Shown here: in pieces, positions 42,933 to 52,358 of the stretch
How the letters are laid out: each line of letters starts with the position of its first letter
How positions within the stretch are numbered: position 1 is the stretch's first letter
From: an uncultured Clostridia bacterium
GTDB lineage: Bacteria > Bacillota > Clostridia > Christensenellales > CAG-314
Direction of reading: 5' to 3'
Assembly (NCBI GenBank): GCA_944364615.1
Contig: CALVWF010000003.1
Span: forward strand, 152,428-216,427
Length of the DNA stretch: 64,000 nt
The notes under the pieces: model-generated
The model's database searches: none
Seen by the model: only the letters and a program-made list of their open reading frames with translations
Told to the model about the DNA's origin: nothing
Position numbers and translations under genes: made by a program

Positions 42933-45056
42933 ATGAGTAAATTTAAAAAAGTTGCCGGCAAAATCGGTAACAGAGATTTTTACGTGTTCGAGACGGAAGT
43001 AGGCGGTCGTGCCGTCGAGGTTGAAATCGGCAAATACGCTGAACAGGCCAACGGCTCTTGCATGGTAAAATGCGGTGAAACAATTGTTATGACAAACGTT
43101 ACGTTGGCGGATCAGCCTCGTGACGGAATCGATTTCTTCCCCTTGGGAGTGGATTTCGAAGAAAAAATGTATTCCGTAGGTAAAATTCCCGGCGGATTTA
43201 AAAAGAGAGAAGGCAGAGCAAGCGACAAGGCTATACTGACTTCCCGTCTTATCGACAGACCTATCAGACCTTTGTTCCCCAAGGGTTTTTACAATGACGT
43301 ATCGGTAATTGCTACGGCTATGTCCGTAGAACCCGACATTCAACCTGAAGTTTACGCAATGATGGGAAGCAGTATTGCTTTGTGCATTTCCGATATTCCC
43401 TTTGCGGGTCCCACGGGAAGTGTAGTCGTCGGCTATGTGGACGGCGAGTACATCATTAACCCGACAGCCGCACAGAAGGAAAAGAGCAAACTTATGCTCA
43501 ATCTTTCCGGCACGAAAGACGCAATAATGATGGTCGAAGCGGGCGCAAATGAAATTTCCGAAAAGGAAATGCTTGACGCTATACTGTTCGGTCACGAAGC
43601 AATCAAGGAACAGTGCGAATTTATCGAATTTATCGCATCCGAAGTGGGCAAAAAGAAGATTACGCCCGTACTTCACACTGTTCCCGCCGAATATGAAGCA
43701 ATCGTCAGACCTTACGCCGACAAACTTCTTGACGACGCGCTGGATACTTTCGACAGGTACGAAAGACAGGCCAACGAAGACGCCGTAGCCAAACAGGTCA
43801 AGGAACATTTCGCCGAAACAAATCCCGAAGTCGTTCCTCACATCGGAGATATTCTGTACAAGATGACAAAAGAAAAGGTAAGAGCCAAGATTTTGTACAA
43901 AGGTATCAGACCTGACGGAAGAAAAACAGACGAAATTCGCCCTATATGGTGCGAAGCGGGCATCCTGCCCAGAGTACACGGCAGCGGTGTGTTTACTCGC
44001 GGTATGACTCAGGTAATCACGACGGCTACTCTCGGTACAATTTCCGAAGTGCAGAAGTTGGAAAATCTCGACGACACGGACACATTCAAGAGATATATGC
44101 ATCAGTACAATATGCCGGGATATTCAACAGGCGAGGCTAAGCCTTTGAGAAGTCCGGGCAGACGTGAAATCGGTCACGGCGCTCTTGCCGAACGTGCTCT
44201 CGAACCCGTCATCCCCAGTGAAGCGGAATTCCCCTATACTATCCGTACGGTTTCCGAAGTCGTAAGTTCCAACGGCAGCACGTCTCAGGCAAGTATTTGC
44301 GGATCGACTCTTGCTCTTATGGACGCGGGCGTTCCCATCAAGGCTCCCGTAGCAGGTATCGCTATGGGGTTGATGAAATCCGAGGACGGCAAGAAAGTTG
44401 CCATCTTGTCCGACATACAGGGACTGGAAGACTTCCTTGGCGATATGGACTTCAAAGTCGCAGGTACGGCAAAGGGTATTACGGCAATACAAATGGATAT
44501 TAAAATCAAGGGAATTGACGAACAGATACTGCGTACCGCCCTCGATCAGGCAAGAATCGGCAGATTGTTTATTCTCGACCAGATGCTGAAGGTCCTTCCC
44601 GCACCCCGTAAGGAACTCAACAAGTACGCTCCGAAGGTAATTTCCTTTAACATCGATCCCGATAAGATCAGAGAAGTTATCGGAAGCGGTGGAAAAGTCA
44701 TCAACAAAATAATCGAAGACACCGGAGTGAAGATTGACATCACCGACGACGGCGTAGTGTTTATTGCTACATCCGACTCCGAAATGGCTGAAAAAGCCAA
44801 GAAAACCATACTCGCGATTGCCAAAGATCCCGAAGTGGGCGAAGAGTTTACCGGCAAGGTAGTGCGTATCCTCGATTTCGGCGCCTTTGTGGAAATTGCT
44901 CCGGGTAAAGACGGCATGATCCATATTTCCAAACTTTCCAAGGAAAGAGTGGAAAAGGTGACGGACGTTGTTAACGTAGACGACGTCGTGACAGTCAAAG
45001 TCATCAAGATTGACGACAAGGGACGTATTGACCTTCGTCTCATAAAGAAACACTGA
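42933..45056 (+). CDS. pnp: Polynucleotide phosphorylase
   Basis: 707 residues. Phosphorolytic 3'-5' exoribonuclease. Two RNase PH-like cores (1-~215 and ~310-540) joined by a helical domain, with FFPLGVDFEEKMYSVGKIPGGF and RTVSEVVSSNGSTSQASICG; then a KH domain (IREVIGSGGKVINKI, ~555-615) and an S1 domain (~620-690). Full length. The SD-like AAAGGAG lies 12 nt before ATG 42933, a long spacing. Confidence 0.98.
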   Translation: MSKFKKVAGKIGNRDFYVFETEVGGRAVEVEIGKYAEQANGSCMVKCGETIVMTNVTLADQPRDGIDFFPLGVDFEEKMYSVGKIPGGFKKREGRASDKAILTSRLIDRPIRPLFPKGFYNDVSVIATAMSVEPDIQPEVYAMMGSSIALCISDIPFAGPTGSVVVGYVDGEYIINPTAAQKEKSKLMLNLSGTKDAIMMVEAGANEISEKEMLDAILFGHEAIKEQCEFIEFIASEVGKKKITPVLHTVPAEYEAIVRPYADKLLDDALDTFDRYERQANEDAVAKQVKEHFAETNPEVVPHIGDILYKMTKEKVRAKILYKGIRPDGRKTDEIRPIWCEAGILPRVHGSGVFTRGMTQVITTATLGTISEVQKLENLDDTDTFKRYMHQYNMPGYSTGEAKPLRSPGRREIGHGALAERALEPVIPSEAEFPYTIRTVSEVVSSNGSTSQASICGSTLALMDAGVPIKAPVAGIAMGLMKSEDGKKVAILSDIQGLEDFLGDMDFKVAGTAKGITAIQMDIKIKGIDEQILRTALDQARIGRLFILDQMLKVLPAPRKELNKYAPKVISFNIDPDKIREVIGSGGKVINKIIEDTGVKIDITDDGVVFIATSDSEMAEKAKKTILAIAKDPEVGEEFTGKVVRILDFGAFVEIAPGKDGMIHISKLSKERVEKVTDVVNVDDVVTVKVIKIDDKGRIDLRLIKKH

Positions 45057-45085
45057 AACGAACTTTAACTGAAAAACGTATTTGC

Positions 45086-45115
45086 AAAGGCTCTGCTTGA
45101 CAGAGCCTTTGTGTT
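45086..45115 (+). terminator. Terminator after pnp
   Basis: 10-bp stem AAAGGCTCTG / CAGAGCCTTT (45086-45095 with 45101-45110), CTTGA loop; a weak T tract (part of the stem plus GTGTT). Confidence 0.8.
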
Positions 45116-45123
45116 AACCGTGC

Positions 45124-45154
45124 AGTCAATTTTGCCTTTTACTCTGAATACAAT
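45124..45154 (+). promoter_or_regulatory. Candidate sigma-E promoter of ylxY
   Basis: GTCAATTT (45124-45131), 15-bp spacer, AATACAAT (45147-45154). The -10 differs from CATACANT at one base and the -35 from the KMATATT class at about two. Fits mother-cell expression of a spore deacetylase-like protein. Not decisive by eye. Confidence 0.4.
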
Positions 45155-45173
45155 AATGTATCGGAGGAACGGA

Positions 45174-45878
45174 ATGAGCAGAAATTTCTTTGTAAACGTG
45201 ACCGCAAACGTATTGCTGGCGGCAGTGGTTGTTACGGTATTCGCAGTCGGACTGGGAGGAGCGTCGCGCGACGCTTTTTTAGAGGATAAACTGCAACCTG
45301 TTTACAGAGGCAATCCGGACAGAAAATACGTGTCTCTTATGTTCAACGTGTATTGGGGAACAGAATATTTGCCGGAGATATTGGAGATACTTGAAAAGTA
45401 CGAAATTTCAACAACCTTTTTTGTGGGCGGGTATTGGGTTGCGCAGAACACCGATCTGCTTAAAGAAATTGCAGACAGAGGTCATGAAATAGGCAATCAC
45501 GGATTTTATCATAAAGACCAGGGCAAGTTGTCTTACGAAAAAAACGTAAGTGAGATAGTCAACAGTCACAAATTGATAGAACAGACAACGGGTGTGTCCC
45601 CCGTGCTTTTTGCGCCCCCGTCGGGAGATTTTTCTTCCAATACATTGCAGGCAGCCTATGACAACGGCTATACTACAGTAATGTGGAGCCGTGATACGGT
45701 GGACTGGCGCGACAAGGACGCCGATCTTGTGTTCAGACGCGCCACGGAAAACACATCTAACGGCGAACTTATTCTTATGCATCCTACCGCGCATACACTG
45801 AAGGCTTTGGAAAGGATTATTCAATACTACAAGACGGGCGGTTTTGAAATAGTAACCGTCAGTCGCAACATTGCTTAA
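45174..45878 (+). CDS. ylxY: YlxY-type polysaccharide deacetylase-like sporulation protein
   Basis: 234 residues from ATG 45174 (GGAGG, 6-nt spacing). N-terminal membrane anchor (~7-27), then a NodB fold (~45-230). NodB motif 1, normally TFDDG, reads FNVYWG, so the catalytic Asp pair is missing; motif 2 keeps NHGFYH. YlxY proteins characteristically have NVAWG here, so the loss is family-wide and the protein may bind rather than deacetylate glycan. The order pnp-ylxY-M16 peptidase matches Bacillus. Confidence 0.92.
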   Translation: MSRNFFVNVTANVLLAAVVVTVFAVGLGGASRDAFLEDKLQPVYRGNPDRKYVSLMFNVYWGTEYLPEILEILEKYEISTTFFVGGYWVAQNTDLLKEIADRGHEIGNHGFYHKDQGKLSYEKNVSEIVNSHKLIEQTTGVSPVLFAPPSGDFSSNTLQAAYDNGYTTVMWSRDTVDWRDKDADLVFRRATENTSNGELILMHPTAHTLKALERIIQYYKTGGFEIVTVSRNIA

Positions 45879-45891
45879 ACGGAGATAAAAC

Positions 45892-47157
45892 ATGATATAC
45901 AATAAAACTTTCCCCAGCGGTCTGAGACTGGTAGGGGAAACTGTGGCAAATTCGTACGGAGTGTCACTTGGAATAATGATAGATGTGGGCAGCGTAAGAG
46001 AAGACAGCAGTGTAAACGGCTATTCTCACCTTATAGAGCATATGCAATTTAAGGGCACGACAACAAAGACGGCGCGTGACATTTCCGAACAGATGGAAGA
46101 TATAGGCGCGGATCTCAATGCCTTTACCTCAAAAGACACAACTTGCTACTATTGCAGAAGCGCGTCGCATGATATAGAAAAGGCGATGGACATGCTTTCC
46201 GACATGTACTTTAACGCTACTTTCCCCGACGAGGAATTGCAGCGTGAAAAGAAAGTGGTGCTTGAGGAGATTGCGATGAACAACGATTCCCCCGAGGACG
46301 TCTCTCAGGATGTCATAGCCGCCGCAGTGTACAAAGGACAAAAAATAGGACAAACTATATTGGGACCGGTCGAAAACATAGATAACTCTGACAGACATAG
46401 TATCTTAAAATTTAAGACGCAACATTATACGCCTTATACTACGGTGCTTTCCGTTGCGGGTAACTTTGACTGGGATAAAATCTGCGAATTGACCGACAGG
46501 TATTTCGAACAAAACTACACATCGGTTTACTGCAAGCCGGAAGAGGAGGAACGCAGCGAGTATTCGACTGATTTCCTTACAGTATATAAACCTGTTGATC
46601 AGGCCCATCTGTCAGTGGCGGCAGGTGTTGGTTGCGGGCTCGGCGACACTGACAGGTGCGCAACGCTTTACCTGATGAGTTCGGTGCTTGGCGGAGGACT
46701 CAGCAGCAGACTTTTTCAGAAAATAAGAGAGGAAAGCGGTCTTGCCTATTCGGTTTACAGTTTTCTGTCGGTGTATAAAAACAGCGGTTATATAGAGATT
46801 TACTGTGGAACAAATCCCGATTCCGTTACAAAGTGCACGGACCTGTTGCGCGAAACCGTCTGTCGGTTTGCCGACGAGGGCATTACGCAGAAAGAACTCG
46901 ACCGTGCAAAGGCGCACGTGGTTACTGCAATGGGGTTTTCGGGGGAAAGCAGTTTGTCGCGTATGCGCTCCAATGCAAGACAGTTGCTTAAATTGGGTAA
47001 GGTATTGACGCTTGACGAAGTGCTTGAACCTTATACGAAAGTAACAATCGAGGATGTTAACAACTGCGCGCGTGAGGTGCTGACGGGTAAACTTGCATCA
47101 TCTTATGTTGGCAAGAAACAGAGTTCTTCGCGCTGTCTTAAGGATTTTACGATATAG
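45892..47157 (+). CDS. M16 family zinc peptidase (MlpA/YmxG-like)
   Basis: 421 residues. Inverted zinc motif HLIEH (~48-52) with a downstream Glu (VVLEEIAMN), then the inactive-like second M16 domain with GGGLSSRLFQKIREESGLAYSVYSF. Intracellular peptidase near pnp and rpsO in Firmicutes; its physiological substrate is unclear. SD CGGAG. Confidence 0.95.
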   Translation: MIYNKTFPSGLRLVGETVANSYGVSLGIMIDVGSVREDSSVNGYSHLIEHMQFKGTTTKTARDISEQMEDIGADLNAFTSKDTTCYYCRSASHDIEKAMDMLSDMYFNATFPDEELQREKKVVLEEIAMNNDSPEDVSQDVIAAAVYKGQKIGQTILGPVENIDNSDRHSILKFKTQHYTPYTTVLSVAGNFDWDKICELTDRYFEQNYTSVYCKPEEEERSEYSTDFLTVYKPVDQAHLSVAAGVGCGLGDTDRCATLYLMSSVLGGGLSSRLFQKIREESGLAYSVYSFLSVYKNSGYIEIYCGTNPDSVTKCTDLLRETVCRFADEGITQKELDRAKAHVVTAMGFSGESSLSRMRSNARQLLKLGKVLTLDEVLEPYTKVTIEDVNNCAREVLTGKLASSYVGKKQSSSRCLKDFTI

Positions 47158-47169
47158 AATTGCAAGTCA

Positions 47170-47205
47170 GGAGCGTCTGTGCACAACGGACGCTCCTTGT
47201 CTTTT
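47170..47205 (+). terminator. Terminator after M16 peptidase
   Basis: 8-bp stem GGAGCGTC / GACGCTCC (47170-47177 with 47189-47196), 11-nt loop, then TTGTCTTTT. The remaining ~300 bp to ftsK holds a promoter and no convincing gene. Confidence 0.8.
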
Positions 47206-47408
47206 AAGACAGTCATCGTATTTCGGGAAGTTTCAGCGTTTTTCAGCGTCTCCCGTATTTTTAAAAGTGCATTCGGACATTTTCGACTGTTTGTTGTTTG
47301 TTATAAAATTTTTACTGAAACGTTTTGCAACAGGCAGACACGGAAAACAACCCTTGAATTAACAGCGAAAATTAACTTGACATTTCGCAGTTAATGTTGT
47401 TTTTGTTC

Positions 47409-47437
47409 TTGCCTAATCCGTCAGGGTATAGTATAAT
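47409..47437 (+). promoter_or_regulatory. Sigma-A promoter of ftsK unit
   Basis: TTGCCT (47409-47414), 17-bp spacer, TATAAT (47432-47437). Leader of about 78 nt before ATG 47522. Confidence 0.8.
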
Positions 47438-47521
47438 ATTAAATATATTATTGGGCATACTTTTTACGGCTCACCTGTCGGAAGATAAGTTTGTCGGCAG
47501 GTTGTGATTTCGGAGACTATT

Positions 47522-50416
47522 ATGCAAAAAATTACTGACAATAAAAAAACTACCAAAATATTTGCATTGTGCGGACTGATTATTTGCAGTCTGCTGATTT
47601 TATTTGCCTTTACAGGCAGATATTTCGGCGGATTTATGCATTCATTGGGCAACTTCTTTCTCGGAACGTTCGGAATCTCCTTTTACGGACTTATGGCGGG
47701 AGGTATTGTAGCCTGTTCGTTTATACTTGCGGGTAAAAAAGTAGTGGTGCCTTTGCCTTACGTTATCAACTTCGTTTTTATGTTCGTTGTTGTTGTAATG
47801 CTTGTGCACACATATTCAACGGTTTTTCTTTCCGATTACAGTTTTGCCGATTACGCAGACATAGTTTTTCACTACTATGACAAACTGCCTACCTTCGGTG
47901 GCGTTGTATGGGGCTGTATCGCATTTGCTTTTCAGAAAGTGCTTACAATATGGGGCGCTTCAATAGTTTTGTGGGCTGCATTGGCTGTAACTGCCTTTTT
48001 CGCAGGTAAGTTTTTTGTCGATTACAACAGCGGTAAACTTAAACTCAACGAAGTGTCCGAATCTTCTGACAGCGGCGAAACGGTGCGCGACGAGGACGAA
48101 GTTCCCTCTGCCTTTACGCGCAACGCGACCATAGATACGACGCCCATGCGTTCGGAGGCGTATACCTTGTTGTTTGAAGACAGAAAGGAAAGTATACTTG
48201 ACGAAGCGCCCAATCCGATTATTAAACAGGGGTTGTACGAAAACTATTCTAACAACGGTGCCGACCCGAACTCTTCCGTCGGCAACGACAATACTTTCAA
48301 AACTTCGGTGAAAAAGGAGAAGGAAAAACAGACTTCCGCCAACTCGGTTTTCGACGACGATTTCATTGTCAAGACCAACAGCGGTTCGTCTGACAACGAC
48401 GCAGGCGAAGTAAAAAAAGAAAATGTACGCACGCAACCTAAATCTGTTGAAACGGTATTTTTCAGTGATTCTTACAGCGGCGGTGCGACAGACAATGAGC
48501 CGCAATATCAGCCGCCTGTACAGGAAGTCAAGTCTTCCTTTAACGACACGAGCGTAAATACTGTCGAAGAAAAGCCTTTTGAGCCTCAGCAGATATTTAC
48601 TTCACGTACCGTTGACGACAACAAACAGGAAGAATTCTTTGTGCAACCTGCGGTGGAAAACGTTGCCAAAGACGCAACATCGCAGGATGACGGATATTCC
48701 AATATACAGCAAAACAACGACGCTGTACAGCAACCTTTTTACACATCTACCGTTCCTCAGGAAGATACGGTAGCCGAGCAGACTGAAACGCAGAATCAAC
48801 TGACGGAAGAACCCAAACAGCGTTACACCGTCAAGGAAGTGCAGACGCCTGTTCAGGGTGGCGTACAGATGGGATTCGACATCGTTGAGGAAAAGCAGAC
48901 GGAAGAAAAACCCGTGCATCACTATATCGAATATGAAAAACCTCCGCTGGATTTGCTCAATCAATCTTCCGACAGCGGCAACCTCGACGAGGATTTCCTT
49001 ACAAAGGCATCTCAGGCAATAGTAAACAAACTGAGCGTCTTCGGCATACAGGTTGAAGCGCAGGAACCCATTGTAGGACCGTCAGTTACCCGTTTCCGTT
49101 TCCTTCCCGTTTCGCAAAAAACGCAGATGAAGGAATTTGCAAAGTATGACGCCGACCTTAAATCCTGCCTGGAAGCGGAAGGCGACATCAGAATAGAGGC
49201 GCCTATTCCCGGTACTAATCTGGTGGGTATCGAAGTCGCAAACAAGAAAAAGTCACCTGTTTTACTGCGTACCGTATTGGAATCCGACGCATTTAAAAAC
49301 GCCAAAGGAAATCTGATATTTGCCGTAGGACAGGAAATAACGGGTAAAATGGTGGTTGCCGATTTGTCCGAAAAGCCACACTTGCTTATTGCCGGTGCAA
49401 CCGGTTCGGGTAAGAGCGTTTGCCTTAACTGTCTTATAGTAAGTATGATGTACCGCTATTCTCCCGAATATCTTCGTTTTTTGATGGTAGACCCCAAATT
49501 GGTCGAACTGTCGAGATACAACGGTTCTCCTCACCTTCTTACAAGCGAAGCAATAACTATGGTTCAGGACGCCTTGGCAGGTATGGACTATCTGATAAAC
49601 GAAATGGAAGCCCGTTACCAGTTGTTTAAAGAAACTCGCGTTGACAATATCGTAAGTTACAACAAGCATATAGATCCCAAAAAGACTCAGAAGATGCCGT
49701 ACATCGTCTTTGTTGTGGACGAACTTGCCGATCTGATGTCCACTTCGAAGAAAGCGGTGGAATCTAAAATTTTGCGACTTGCACAAAAGTCACGTGCGGC
49801 AGGTATTCACCTGGTGCTTGCTACGCAGCGTCCCAGTAAGGACATTATTACGGGAACAATAAAGGCAAATCTTCCTTGCCGTATGGCGCTCAAGGTTACA
49901 AGTTACCCCGACAGCAGCGTAATCATAGGAAGCGGCGGCGCGGAAAAGTTGCTCGGCTACGGCGATATGCTGTTTGTCGATCCGCACAGTCCCGGAATGA
50001 CGCGTTTGCAGGGACCGTACATTTCCAACGACGAAATACGTGCTCTGGTAGAATTTAACAAATCGCAGAACGAAGTTTACTACGAAGAGTCTGTCGCCAA
50101 ACAGATATTCGCTTCAATGCATGAAGAAGAAGTTGTCGAAGCGGAGCCTGCGTCGACTGAAAAAGAAAACGTCGTCGATCCGTATTGCCGCAAAGCATTG
50201 CGCTATTGGATAGAGAAAAACGGCGGATTTGCGTCAATGTCATCATTGCAACGCGGGCTGAGCGTAGGCTTTAACCGTGCAGGCAAGATAATGGAAACAC
50301 TGGCAAACAAAGGGTATATAGAAACTCTCGAAGCCAGCGAAAGCAATACGAAGAAACGTCGTGTGTTCGTCACTCTCGAACAATTGGACGACATCTTCCC
50401 CGATCTGGAAGATTAA
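47522..50416 (+). CDS. ftsK: FtsK/SpoIIIE DNA translocase
   Basis: 964 residues from ATG 47522. Four N-terminal membrane helices (~15-170), a long acidic, Gln/Ser/Thr-rich linker (~180-470), then alpha/beta motor domains with Walker A GATGSGKSVCLN (~625), VDPKLVELSRY and Walker B FVVDELADLM, and a C-terminal winged-helix gamma domain (~890-960) that reads oriented DNA motifs. It pumps DNA through the septum in division and forespore chromosome packing. Larger than B. subtilis SpoIIIE (787 aa), because of the linker. The only FtsK in the window. Confidence 0.96.
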   Translation: MQKITDNKKTTKIFALCGLIICSLLILFAFTGRYFGGFMHSLGNFFLGTFGISFYGLMAGGIVACSFILAGKKVVVPLPYVINFVFMFVVVVMLVHTYSTVFLSDYSFADYADIVFHYYDKLPTFGGVVWGCIAFAFQKVLTIWGASIVLWAALAVTAFFAGKFFVDYNSGKLKLNEVSESSDSGETVRDEDEVPSAFTRNATIDTTPMRSEAYTLLFEDRKESILDEAPNPIIKQGLYENYSNNGADPNSSVGNDNTFKTSVKKEKEKQTSANSVFDDDFIVKTNSGSSDNDAGEVKKENVRTQPKSVETVFFSDSYSGGATDNEPQYQPPVQEVKSSFNDTSVNTVEEKPFEPQQIFTSRTVDDNKQEEFFVQPAVENVAKDATSQDDGYSNIQQNNDAVQQPFYTSTVPQEDTVAEQTETQNQLTEEPKQRYTVKEVQTPVQGGVQMGFDIVEEKQTEEKPVHHYIEYEKPPLDLLNQSSDSGNLDEDFLTKASQAIVNKLSVFGIQVEAQEPIVGPSVTRFRFLPVSQKTQMKEFAKYDADLKSCLEAEGDIRIEAPIPGTNLVGIEVANKKKSPVLLRTVLESDAFKNAKGNLIFAVGQEITGKMVVADLSEKPHLLIAGATGSGKSVCLNCLIVSMMYRYSPEYLRFLMVDPKLVELSRYNGSPHLLTSEAITMVQDALAGMDYLINEMEARYQLFKETRVDNIVSYNKHIDPKKTQKMPYIVFVVDELADLMSTSKKAVESKILRLAQKSRAAGIHLVLATQRPSKDIITGTIKANLPCRMALKVTSYPDSSVIIGSGGAEKLLGYGDMLFVDPHSPGMTRLQGPYISNDEIRALVEFNKSQNEVYYEESVAKQIFASMHEEEVVEAEPASTEKENVVDPYCRKALRYWIEKNGGFASMSSLQRGLSVGFNRAGKIMETLANKGYIETLEASESNTKKRRVFVTLEQLDDIFPDLED

Positions 50417-50434
50417 TTTACTAAGGATTTATTT

Positions 50435-51778
50435 ATGGAACAAATTGTAGTTGGTGTCGTTTCACTCGGGTGCGACAAAAACAGAGTTGACACGGAAGTG
50501 ATGTTGGCAAAACTGATCGAGGGCGGATATAGCGTAACACAGGATCCGTCCCTTGCCGACGTAATCATTGTCAACACATGCGCTTTTCTGGAATCTTCCC
50601 GCCGTGAGGCAATAGAAACCGTAATAGAAATGGCGCATCACAAATCTGAGCGTTGCAAGGGGATCATCGTAACGGGCTGTCTCGGACAAAAATACGGCGA
50701 TGAGGTGTTTTCTTTGCTGAGTGAGGCGGACGCAGTGTGCGGTATCAACGATTACGATTCGATTTGCGACACGGTGCAACAGGTACTGCGCGGTAACCGT
50801 TTGAAACGCATTGCCGACAATTCACGTTATATCCTTCAAGGGGATCGCGTGCTTACAACGCCTTCTCATTATGCGTATCTGAAAATCGGTGACGGCTGTG
50901 ACAATTTCTGCTCTTATTGTCTTATTCCTTATATCAGAGGAAGATTTCGTTCGAGAAAAATGGAAGATATTACCGACGAAGCGCGGAAACTGGTCGAAAG
51001 CGGTGTGCGCGAACTTATTCTTGTCGCTCAGGACGTCACCAAATACGGATCCGATCTGTATGGTAAGCCGAGTATAGTTGCGCTTATAAGACGGCTGTCC
51101 GAAATAGAAGATCTGAAATGGATCAGATTGCTTTACTGTTACCCCGAATTAGTGGACGACGAACTGTTGCGGGAAATTACGGAAAACGACAAGGTAGTTA
51201 AATACATTGACATTCCGTTGCAGCATGTTGACGACTTTATTTTGAAAAAGATGAACAGGCGTTGTTCCGAAGAAGACGTGTACAGACTGTTTGACAAGAT
51301 AAACAGCCTTCCTGTACGCGTTGACGTTCGTACCACCTTTATTTGCGGGTTCCCCTTCGAAACCGAGCAGACGCACGACAAAGTAAAAGAATTTCTTAAA
51401 CGGTATCGTCTGCGTAACGTAGGGTTCTTTGCCTATTCGCGAGAAAAGGGCACGGCGGCTTACAATATGCCGCAGCAAGTTCACCACAACACTAAAAAAC
51501 ATATGGTTGACAGGCTTTACAGACTGCAACACGACATTGCCGTTCAACTCAACAGGGAAACCGTCGGCACGCGTCAGTTGTGCATCGTGGATGAAAAATT
51601 GCCGGAAGAGGGTACTTATATCGGCAGAACTCAGTTTATGGCGCCTGTGATAGACGGTGTGATTTATATACATTCCGACAAGCCGTTGACGCCGGGACAG
51701 TTTGTAACGGTCAACGTGACGGGCGAGGCGGAGTACGATTTGTTCGGAGAGGTGTGTGAAAATGAATTTGCCAAATAA
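50435..51778 (+). CDS. rimO: Ribosomal protein S12 methylthiotransferase RimO
   Basis: 447 residues. N-terminal UPF0004 domain with three cluster cysteines (SLGCDKN, NTCAF, GCLGQ), radical SAM motif CDNFCSYCLIP (~153-163), and C-terminal TRAM domain (~380-445). Adds methylthio to Asp of S12. SLGCDKNRVDTE favours RimO over MiaB. Followed by pgsA with a 17-nt overlap, a usual Firmicutes pair. Confidence 0.95.
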   Translation: MEQIVVGVVSLGCDKNRVDTEVMLAKLIEGGYSVTQDPSLADVIIVNTCAFLESSRREAIETVIEMAHHKSERCKGIIVTGCLGQKYGDEVFSLLSEADAVCGINDYDSICDTVQQVLRGNRLKRIADNSRYILQGDRVLTTPSHYAYLKIGDGCDNFCSYCLIPYIRGRFRSRKMEDITDEARKLVESGVRELILVAQDVTKYGSDLYGKPSIVALIRRLSEIEDLKWIRLLYCYPELVDDELLREITENDKVVKYIDIPLQHVDDFILKKMNRRCSEEDVYRLFDKINSLPVRVDVRTTFICGFPFETEQTHDKVKEFLKRYRLRNVGFFAYSREKGTAAYNMPQQVHHNTKKHMVDRLYRLQHDIAVQLNRETVGTRQLCIVDEKLPEEGTYIGRTQFMAPVIDGVIYIHSDKPLTPGQFVTVNVTGEAEYDLFGEVCENEFAK

Positions 51779-52358
51779 ACTGTCGGTACTGCGTATTGTG
51801 ATGATTCCGATATTTGTAGTTTTTTTCTTCTTGCCTTATGCTTTTTCCCCATTTGTGGCGGCAGGTGTGTTTGTACTTGCGGCATTTACCGATTTCCTTG
51901 ACGGTTATATAGCGCGCAAATACAATCTTGTTACCGATCTCGGAAAACTTCTCGATCCTATTGCCGACAAGTTGCTTGTCTCTACTGCACTCATATTACT
52001 GTGTACGGTAAACATTTTTGACAACATTGTTTCCTTCGGGTACATATTTACGGGTGTTTGCACCTCGGTAATAATGGGCAGGGAATTACTTATAAGCGCT
52101 ATACGCCAAATAGCGTCCGCAAAAGGCGTAATAATTCACGCAAATTACTTCGGTAAGATAAAGACAGTAATGCAGGACATTACTATTGTGGCGATGATAG
52201 TGCTGTCTGCACGTTTCTACGGCGTATATTCTGAGGCGGTTGCTCTGTATTTCGGATGGGTTTGCTTTGCATTGCTTGCCGTTTCTACCGTTGTGACTAT
52301 TCTTTCGGGTGTGAAATACCTGATAGACAACAAAAAGGTTTTTTCTGAAAACAAATGA
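51762..52358 (+). CDS. pgsA: CDP-diacylglycerol--glycerol-3-phosphate 3-phosphatidyltransferase
   Basis: 198 residues, about five membrane helices. CDP-alcohol phosphotransferase motif DFLDGYIARKYNLVTDLGKLLDPIAD is complete (its pieces DG..AR, G and D..D). Makes phosphatidylglycerol phosphate. ATG 51762 chosen over GTG 51756 by SD GAGAGG spacing. Confidence 0.95.
   Translation: MNLPNKLSVLRIVMIPIFVVFFFLPYAFSPFVAAGVFVLAAFTDFLDGYIARKYNLVTDLGKLLDPIADKLLVSTALILLCTVNIFDNIVSFGYIFTGVCTSVIMGRELLISAIRQIASAKGVIIHANYFGKIKTVMQDITIVAMIVLSARFYGVYSEAVALYFGWVCFALLAVSTVVTILSGVKYLIDNKKVFSENK

Noticed and set aside
42855..44102. 415-codon open frame on the minus strand over pnp
   Set aside because: Shadow of pnp caused by its codon usage; begins and ends arbitrarily within pnp and its leader.
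47377..47382. TTGACA as the ftsK -35
   Set aside because: No -10-like hexamer at 16-18 bp; the TTGCCT/TATAAT pair further down is better.
47093..47394. Two short open frames after the M16 peptidase gene
   Set aside because: They run through the terminator stem, lack SD sequences and have biased, non-protein-like composition.
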